This document shows positions 59,330 through 64,000 of a DNA stretch of 64,000 nt, piece after piece. The DNA comes from CAZMXI01 sp964570205. GTDB lineage: Bacteria; Planctomycetota; Phycisphaerae; Tepidisphaerales; Tepidisphaeraceae. The notes under the pieces were generated by a model. It searched no databases, had not been told where the DNA came from, and was given only the letters and a program-made list of their open reading frames with translations. The DNA lies in contig CAZMXI010000003.1 in assembly GCA_964570205.1 (NCBI GenBank), positions 1-64,000 on the forward strand. Direction: 5' to 3'. The translations under genes and the position numbers were made by a program. Numbering within the stretch: position 1 is the first letter of the stretch; every line of letters starts with the position of its first letter.

Positions 59330-60628
59330 CTACACCACGATGACTCTGGCCGATGGAATGCCGTTGAACGTCAACGCGCTGGCGCAGCTATATGCGCCGA
59401 TGTTCGGCACGTAAACCACGCTGCCGACATCCAACTCCGGCATCTCCTCGCTCAGCGAAATCGTGTCGAACGAGTCGCATGTCGGCCCGGCCAGGATGCT
59501 GGCGTATTTCTGCGTCTTGACCAGCGTCCTGAATTCATACTTGCAGTGGTCGAACACGATCCCCGAAAAATCGCCGTAAACCCCGTCATCCAGATAGTAG
59601 TAGTTCTTGTTGTTGCGGATCGACCGGCCCACCACCCGGCAGATCAGCATGCCCGCCGGACCCACCAGCGCCCGGCCGGGCTCGGCAATGATGTCGATAT
59701 TCCTCGGGAACAGCCGGTCCAGCTCGCGGCGCATCTGCCTCGCCATGGTCTCGATGTTGACCGTGTCATCCCTGAAGTGCCGGATCGGGAAGCCGCCGCC
59801 GATATCGACCATTCGGATCGGCACGCCGCGCCGGTCGGCCTCGGTGCAGATCCGCGAGGCCTGCTCGAAGGCGCGCTGGTAGTTCTCGAAGTTGGTGCAC
59901 TGCGAGCCCACGTGAAAGCTGATCCCCTCCGGCTTGAGGCCCAGGCTCTTGGCCTTCGCCAGCATCGGCACGACCTGCTCCTCATCCGCCCCGAACTTCA
60001 GCGACAGCTCGACAATGCTCCCAAGGTTCGACACCTTCAACCGGCACAGAACCCGGCAGCCGGGGGCGTGCTTCGCAATCTTGTACAGCTCGGGCTCGTT
60101 GTCGAAGGTGACGAAGTTGGCCTTGGCCTTGGCGCAAAAAGCGAGGGCTTCAGGGCGCTTGATCGTGTTGGCGAAGATGATCCGGTCCGGGCTGACCCCC
60201 TGGTTCAGCACGTGGCGGATTTCCCCCTCCGATGCCACATCAAAGCAGCCGCCCAGCTCCGCGAAGGTCTTGATGATGTCCGGGTGGGGGTTCGCCTTGA
60301 TCGCGTAGAACAGCCGCACCCGCGGCAGCAGCCGCCGAAACCGCTGGAATTCCTCAATCAGCTTCGATTTGTCGATCACCATCAGCGGCGTGCCGTGGAG
60401 GCGCACCAGGGCGTTGATGCGCTTGGGCAGCGGCATCTTCATGATGGATGCGGGCGTCTTGTGAACTTCGGCGGGAACGAACTGGCCTTCGTTCAGCAGG
60501 GGGCCCGATGGGGCCCGGGCGGGTGTCCGCGATCGCGAAGTGCCATTGATGGCAGGTCGGCCGTTGCCGCTCGACGCAGCGGAACCGCCACCGGCAGTCC
60601 GCGACGAGACACGTGTAACCGTCTTCAA
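59330..60628 (-). CDS. Fold-III PLP decarboxylase, ornithine/diaminopimelate type
   Basis: A protein of about 432 residues in the alanine-racemase-fold group. RLFYAIKANPHPDII carries the PLP Lys, FANTIKRPEALAFCA, ISFHVGSQC and VDIGGGFPI the phosphate-binding region, IIAEPGRALVGPAGMLIC the Glu-Pro-Gly-Arg motif, and AGPTCDSFDTI the Cys that crosses the dimer interface. The motifs fit ornithine decarboxylase better than LysA, so putrescine formation is the first guess. The first 60 residues are an unusual Ser/Gly/Arg-rich extension. TTG is taken as the start because GAGGGA lies eight bases upstream; a GTG at 60661 is in frame without one. Confidence 0.85.
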   Translation of the reverse strand: MKTVTRVSSRTAGGGSAASSGNGRPAINGTSRSRTPARAPSGPLLNEGQFVPAEVHKTPASIMKMPLPKRINALVRLHGTPLMVIDKSKLIEEFQRFRRLLPRVRLFYAIKANPHPDIIKTFAELGGCFDVASEGEIRHVLNQGVSPDRIIFANTIKRPEALAFCAKAKANFVTFDNEPELYKIAKHAPGCRVLCRLKVSNLGSIVELSLKFGADEEQVVPMLAKAKSLGLKPEGISFHVGSQCTNFENYQRAFEQASRICTEADRRGVPIRMVDIGGGFPIRHFRDDTVNIETMARQMRRELDRLFPRNIDIIAEPGRALVGPAGMLICRVVGRSIRNNKNYYYLDDGVYGDFSGIVFDHCKYEFRTLVKTQKYASILAGPTCDSFDTISLSEEMPELDVGSVVYVPNIGAYSCASALTFNGIPSARVIVV

Positions 60629-60802
60629 CTCTTGTTTCCCTCGCCAGGTAAAAAACGCCACCGATGCGTGATGCAGCCCAGTTTTTATGAAGCCGTCGCC
60701 CTGATGTCAAATATCCCACCGCAGCAAGACACACCCGGATTGAGAAACAGGCCGCGGCGGCTGCTCCGCCACGGCCTGCTTCGGTCCCCATGTTCAGGAT
60801 TC

Positions 60803-62647
60803 TCAGGAAAGCACCGGCAATTCGGTGACGCTGGGCCGAAACGCCTGGCTCGCCGACTCATTCAAAGCCGACAACAGATCGTTGACATCGACCCCGCGCA
60901 ACCCGCACGCGGCCGAAATCGTCACCGAGCGCGCCAATGTCCGCCGCAACAGCGGGTTGCGCAGCAGGGTGAAGCCGAAGCGGTCGAACGTCTCCAGTGT
61001 CTTCGGATACCAGACGATCACATCGGCGACAATGTGGTCCGCGGCGATGCGGTCGGGACGCGCAGCGGCCGGGCGGGCATCGGCGGCCTGGATGCGCTTC
61101 CCGCGAAGCATGATTCCTGCCAGGTGGACACCCCACCAGCCGAGTCCGGTCACTTCAAGTACGCCGCTGACACCGACCATGGCGAAGAACGCGGGATGCA
61201 AATCGGTCAGCGTCTGGAGCGACACGCGGAGGAAGCAACCGATGTTGACGAGGATAAACGGCCCCCACAGCGGCGAAAGGGTTCGGGTGTCCAGGCCGTT
61301 CAGCGTGGGCACGACCTTGCCGGCGAAGCCCATGATCATCAACGAGATGAAGCCGACAGTAATGGCATGGCGGATGGCGCCGTAATAGGCGTGGCTGAAG
61401 CCGGTCGGGTCGCGCACGACCGCGTTATAGACCGGCAGAAGAAGCAGCATGACCAGCGAGATGGCCAGCCACAGGTAAGCTGTCCTGACAAACTTCCACG
61501 ACCGGTCGGGCTTGTTGCCCTGCGGTGTTCGCCAGAGCTTCCAGGGCAGGGCGACCAGGCCGACGCCCGCCACGACCATCAGCCACGGGACCATCAACAG
61601 GGCCGCCATCACATGGTTGTGCGTATGGCGATACGTGATGAACAGCACCACCTCGCCCAGGACGGCAAGCACGAGGAAAACATAACCCGCCATCGCGCGG
61701 CGGCGGGGCGTCCGCGGAACGCCGAAAAGCGGCGGGAGCATCCGCAGGCAGACGCCCAGGATCATGAACAGCGCCAGCCCGTGGATCTGCAGGTCGCGCA
61801 AGGGTGCCTGGTAGGTCGCGATGTACCAGCGGAGGGCCTGCTCATCGGCGGCGGTCATGGTGGTGAAAGTGTGCCACACGCTCATCGCGGCCATGGCCAG
61901 AAAGAATGCCAGCGCTGTGAATATGAAGGGCAGATGTGCGTTATCGCCCGCGGCCGGTCCGTGGCCGGGGGCGTTGAGCGATGCGCGATACGTCAGGATA
62001 AGTTGCGTGATGAAGGCCAGGATGGCGGCGATTTCGAGCCCGCCACCCGCCATTGCCAGCGGCAGGGCATGCCCCATGCCCGCGGCGGTCATGCCAACCG
62101 TGCGGAGGACAAGGCCAAAGACCATGGCCAGGAAGGCGGCAACGGCAAGACGCGGGGCGACCAGGTTGGTGTGCCAGATGCGCGGAAATGCCTGGTAGGC
62201 GAAGCCCATGATGAACAAACCCACCCAGCCGAAGATTTGTGCATGGCCGTGGGCATTGATGTGGTGGATGGAAATACCGGTGAACTTGCCGGCGAATCCG
62301 ATCTGCCAGAGCAGCACAGCGCCCCAAGTGGCGCCGGCGGTCAGGATCAAGGCGATCCCGGCCAGGAAGAACCGCCTGTAAATACTGTCGGCAACGGACG
62401 ATGTAGATGCGATGGCTGGCGTTGGCGAAGCGATGGCCTGCCGCAGTTCGGACAGGAGTGTCGCCTCATCAACGCCGTGCGTGGCGGCAAAGAAGCTGAT
62501 GGACTCAACCGGGCCATGCTGCCCGCCACAGCCGCGCAGGCCATAGCGGTCAAACACCTGCCTGGCTTGGGGGTGGGCCCGGATCAGGTCCGGCAGCATG
62601 GTGTCCGGGGCGACCTTGGGCGCAATGGGGGATGCTTGAGCGATCAT
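60803..62647 (-). CDS. NnrS-like membrane protein with DUF1858 domains at both ends
   Basis: A 614-residue protein. Residues 15-75 (TMLPDLIRAHPQARQVFDRYGLRGCGGQHGPVESISFFAATHGVDEATLLSEL) are DUF1858, the domain also found at the start of iron-sulfur repair proteins (RIC/ScdA). About 12 membrane segments follow, with HHINAHGHAQIFGWVGLFIMGFAYQAFPRIWH and several conserved His on membrane helices, resembling NnrS and haem-copper oxidase-like proteins. The C-terminus (DHIVADVIVWYPKTLETFDRFGF...ACGLRGVDVNDLLSAL) is a second DUF1858-like domain. NnrS family members protect cells during nitric oxide stress. It is divergent from the NO reductase gene, sharing its control region. Confidence 0.8.
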   Translation of the reverse strand: MIAQASPIAPKVAPDTMLPDLIRAHPQARQVFDRYGLRGCGGQHGPVESISFFAATHGVDEATLLSELRQAIASPTPAIASTSSVADSIYRRFFLAGIALILTAGATWGAVLLWQIGFAGKFTGISIHHINAHGHAQIFGWVGLFIMGFAYQAFPRIWHTNLVAPRLAVAAFLAMVFGLVLRTVGMTAAGMGHALPLAMAGGGLEIAAILAFITQLILTYRASLNAPGHGPAAGDNAHLPFIFTALAFFLAMAAMSVWHTFTTMTAADEQALRWYIATYQAPLRDLQIHGLALFMILGVCLRMLPPLFGVPRTPRRRAMAGYVFLVLAVLGEVVLFITYRHTHNHVMAALLMVPWLMVVAGVGLVALPWKLWRTPQGNKPDRSWKFVRTAYLWLAISLVMLLLLPVYNAVVRDPTGFSHAYYGAIRHAITVGFISLMIMGFAGKVVPTLNGLDTRTLSPLWGPFILVNIGCFLRVSLQTLTDLHPAFFAMVGVSGVLEVTGLGWWGVHLAGIMLRGKRIQAADARPAAARPDRIAADHIVADVIVWYPKTLETFDRFGFTLLRNPLLRRTLARSVTISAACGLRGVDVNDLLSALNESASQAFRPSVTELPVLS

Positions 62648-62705
62648 GTCCGGTCCTCACTGATTACGGCGGCCAATCAGGCCAGTGCCAAAGAAAATGG
62701 ATAAT

Positions 62706-62721
62706 TGGATATTGATATCCA
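62706..62721. promoter_or_regulatory. Operator candidate TGGATATTGATATCCA
   Basis: Perfect 7-base arms around a 2-base centre, in the AT-rich space between the divergent NnrS-like and NO reductase genes. A NO-responsive repressor or activator may bind here. No known consensus is matched exactly. Confidence 0.5.
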
Positions 62722-62737
62722 GAATATACGTGCTAAA

Positions 62738-62752
62738 CTTGATCGAGTCAAG
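62738..62752. promoter_or_regulatory. FNR/DNR-like site CTTGATCGAGTCAAG
   Basis: An inverted repeat CTTGA-5-TCAAG. FNR, DNR and NnrR sites are TTGAT-N4-ATCAA; here the half-sites agree but the spacing is one base short, so the assignment is tentative. It lies 45 bases before the NO reductase start. Confidence 0.4.
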
Positions 62753-62797
62753 GTGAATCCGCCTTAAGAAAGTGCTCTATCTGGAGGTCAGGCCAAC

Positions 62798-63624
62798 ATG
62801 CGATACACCAAACTCTGGATTGCTCTGGCGTGCGTGGTTGTGGGCTCTTTCGCGGTGCTGGGCTATTGGGGCCGGGAACTGTATCGCAAAGCGCCCCCGA
62901 TCCCCGCTCAGGTCGTGGCGGAAAATGGACGAGTGATCTTCACCGGGCAGCAGATCAAGGATGGGCAGAACGTGTGGCAATCCATGGGGGGACAGGAAGT
63001 GGGTTCGGTGTGGGGGCACGGGGCTTACGTGGCCCCGGATTGGTCGGCTGACTGGCTCCATCGTGAATCCACGTGGCTTCTGGATCACTGGGCGACAAAG
63101 GAACATGGCCGGGCGTACGACACAATTCCCGCGGAGGCTCAGGCATCTCTGCGCGAACGGCTGAAAAAGGAACTGAGCACGAATCGTTATGACCCGCAGA
63201 CGGGCAAGCTGACAATCTCGGCCGACCGGGCGGCGGCTCTGGCGGCGGTGGGGGAGCACTATGCAGCGTTGTTTGGCGATGATCCGCAACTGAAGGAACT
63301 TCGGGCGGCCTATGCGATACCGGCCGGGTCGATCAAGACGCCGGAGCGCCGGGAGCAGCTTACCGCATTCTTCTTCTGGGCTTCATGGGCATGTGCGACG
63401 AACCGGCCGGGCGAGGCGATCACGTACTCGAACAACTGGCCTCACGAGCCGTTAATTGGCAACACGCCGAGCTCATCCATCGTGCTGTGGTCGATGGCAA
63501 GCGTAATCCTGCTGTTGGCGGGCGTGGGCGCAATGGTGTGGCACATGGCGGCAAGCCGCAGGCATGATGACGATGCGGATCATGTCGTTCGCACCAGCAA
63601 CCCCTTCTTCAACCGCCTGCTCGG
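62798..63624 (+). CDS. norZ: Quinol-dependent nitric oxide reductase, N-terminal part
   Basis: The first 275 residues up to a gap. A membrane helix (LWIALACVVVGSFAVLGYWG) is followed by the qNor periplasmic domain (VIFTGQQIKDGQNVWQSMGGQEVGSVWGHGAYVAPDWSADWLHRESTWLLDHWA), which lacks the CxxCH of the separate NorC subunit, and a second helix (SSIVLWSMASVILLLAGVGAMVWHMA). This is the fused, quinol-oxidising form that reduces NO to N2O at the inner membrane. GGAGG lies ten bases before the ATG. Its divergent partner is the NnrS-like gene, so together they form a nitric-oxide defence or denitrification unit. Confidence 0.9.
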
Positions 63625-63634
63625 NNNNNNNNNN
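63625..63634. other. Assembly gap (10 N) inside the NO reductase gene
   Basis: The reading frame to the right is shifted by two relative to the left when exactly ten bases are assumed, so the true gap length is not ten; 8 or 11 bases would restore the frame. Confidence 0.9.
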
Positions 63635-63636
63635 CG

Positions 63637-64000
63637 CTGCTGAATTTGAAGCTGACGCCGTCGATGCGGGCGACGTTGAAGTACTTCTGGGTGGTGGCGC
63701 TGCTCTTCGTGGCGCAGGTGGGGCTGGGCGGGATCACAGCGCACTATGGCGTGGAGGGCGACGGATTCTTTGGGATTCCGCTGGACCGCTGGCTGCCCTA
63801 TGCCGTGGCGCGAACCTGGCACACGCAGCTTGGCATCTTCTGGATCGCGACGGCGTGGCTGGCGACGGGCCTGTTCATGGCGCCGGCCATTTCCGGCAGC
63901 GAGCCGAAGTTCCAGCGGGCGGGGGTGAATTTCCTGTTCGTGTGCCTGCTGATCATCGTGGCCGGGTCGATGGCGGGGCAGTGGTTCGGCGTGCAGCAGA
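63637..64000 (+). CDS. norZ: Quinol-dependent nitric oxide reductase, continuation (cut by window end)
   Basis: An open frame of 121 codons that runs off the window. It continues the same enzyme: LKLTPSMRATLKYFWVVALLFVAQVGLGGITAHYGVEG is the second helix with the characteristic AHY segment, and ARTWHTQLGIFWIATAWLATGLFMAP holds the first haem-ligand His (WHTQ) of the catalytic NorB-type core. The rest, with the FeB ligands, lies outside. Confidence 0.9.
   Translation, partial: MLNLKLTPSMRATLKYFWVVALLFVAQVGLGGITAHYGVEGDGFFGIPLDRWLPYAVARTWHTQLGIFWIATAWLATGLFMAPAISGSEPKFQRAGVNFLFVCLLIIVAGSMAGQWFGVQQ

Noticed and set aside
58262..62704. A 1,480-codon plus-strand open frame
   Set aside because: It is antisense to the lipase, decarboxylase and NnrS-like genes, which have complete motifs. 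The translation is His/Arg/Gln-rich without domains, a usual GC-rich shadow.

Overview
The window is high-GC DNA from what looks like a planctomycete of the Phycisphaerae type, probably a metagenome-assembled or draft genome: it contains runs of N, including one artefactual gap. Pointers to that group are a formylglycine sulfatase, CotH kinases, a hydrazine-synthase-alpha-like multihaem protein, many exported polysaccharide-active enzymes, and an ECF sigma factor fused to a large extracytoplasmic region ending in a PEP-CTERM anchor. The assignment is inferred from gene content; no rRNA gene is present.

Layout. 1-4.4 kb: end of an acyl-CoA dehydrogenase, a Tat-exported sulfatase (-), and a DUF5752/TreT trehalose pair. 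4.7-6.1 kb: a free-standing RES-domain gene next to tRNA-Thr. 6.2-9.7 kb: an exported glycosidase-esterase fusion and a PA14-domain protein. 10.3-16.4 kb (-): a CotH kinase, a discoidin/HZS-alpha-like dihaem protein, and a beta-propeller/dihaem peroxidase-like protein. Divergent from these is an amino-sugar operon (NagB-like, ROK kinase, Gfo/Idh/MocA). 19.4-24.3 kb: housekeeping genes nusB-ftsY and pyrE, with a second CotH protein and a FlgO/TolB-N-like secreted protein. 24.6-28.3 kb: the ECF/PEP-CTERM fusion, a truncated beta-helix gene and an outer-membrane-type protein.

28.4-50.2 kb is an integrative element of about 21.7 kb inserted in tRNA-Arg(TCG). A perfect 47-bp direct repeat (3' part of the tRNA) marks both ends, and a tyrosine integrase lies just inside the right end. 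Paired direct repeats TGGGCTACC near each end look like integrase arm sites. Inside are AlpA/Xis-like HTH proteins, a replisome organiser and DnaC-like ATPase, a phage-virion-like Ala/Gln/Met-rich protein, a giant polyvalent protein with a zinc-peptidase motif (2,223 aa once an assembly artefact is removed), a sigma-region-2-like protein, a DUF5681 protein, tandemly duplicated zinc-ribbon genes, an XRE repressor with a palindromic operator, an origin-like region with a DnaA box, and a Panacea-domain gene paired with a small protein, a likely toxin-antitoxin unit. I recognised no large terminase, portal, capsid or conjugation gene, so it may be a phage satellite, a degraded prophage or a new kind of element.

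50.5-58 kb: exported polysaccharide degradation (GH101-related hydrolase, parallel beta-helix protein, heparinase II/III-like lyase) with an exported TrmO-like protein. 58.5-64 kb: a lipase, an ornithine/diaminopimelate-type decarboxylase, and a divergent nitric-oxide pair (NnrS-like protein with DUF1858 at both ends, and a quinol-type NO reductase cut by a gap and by the window end).
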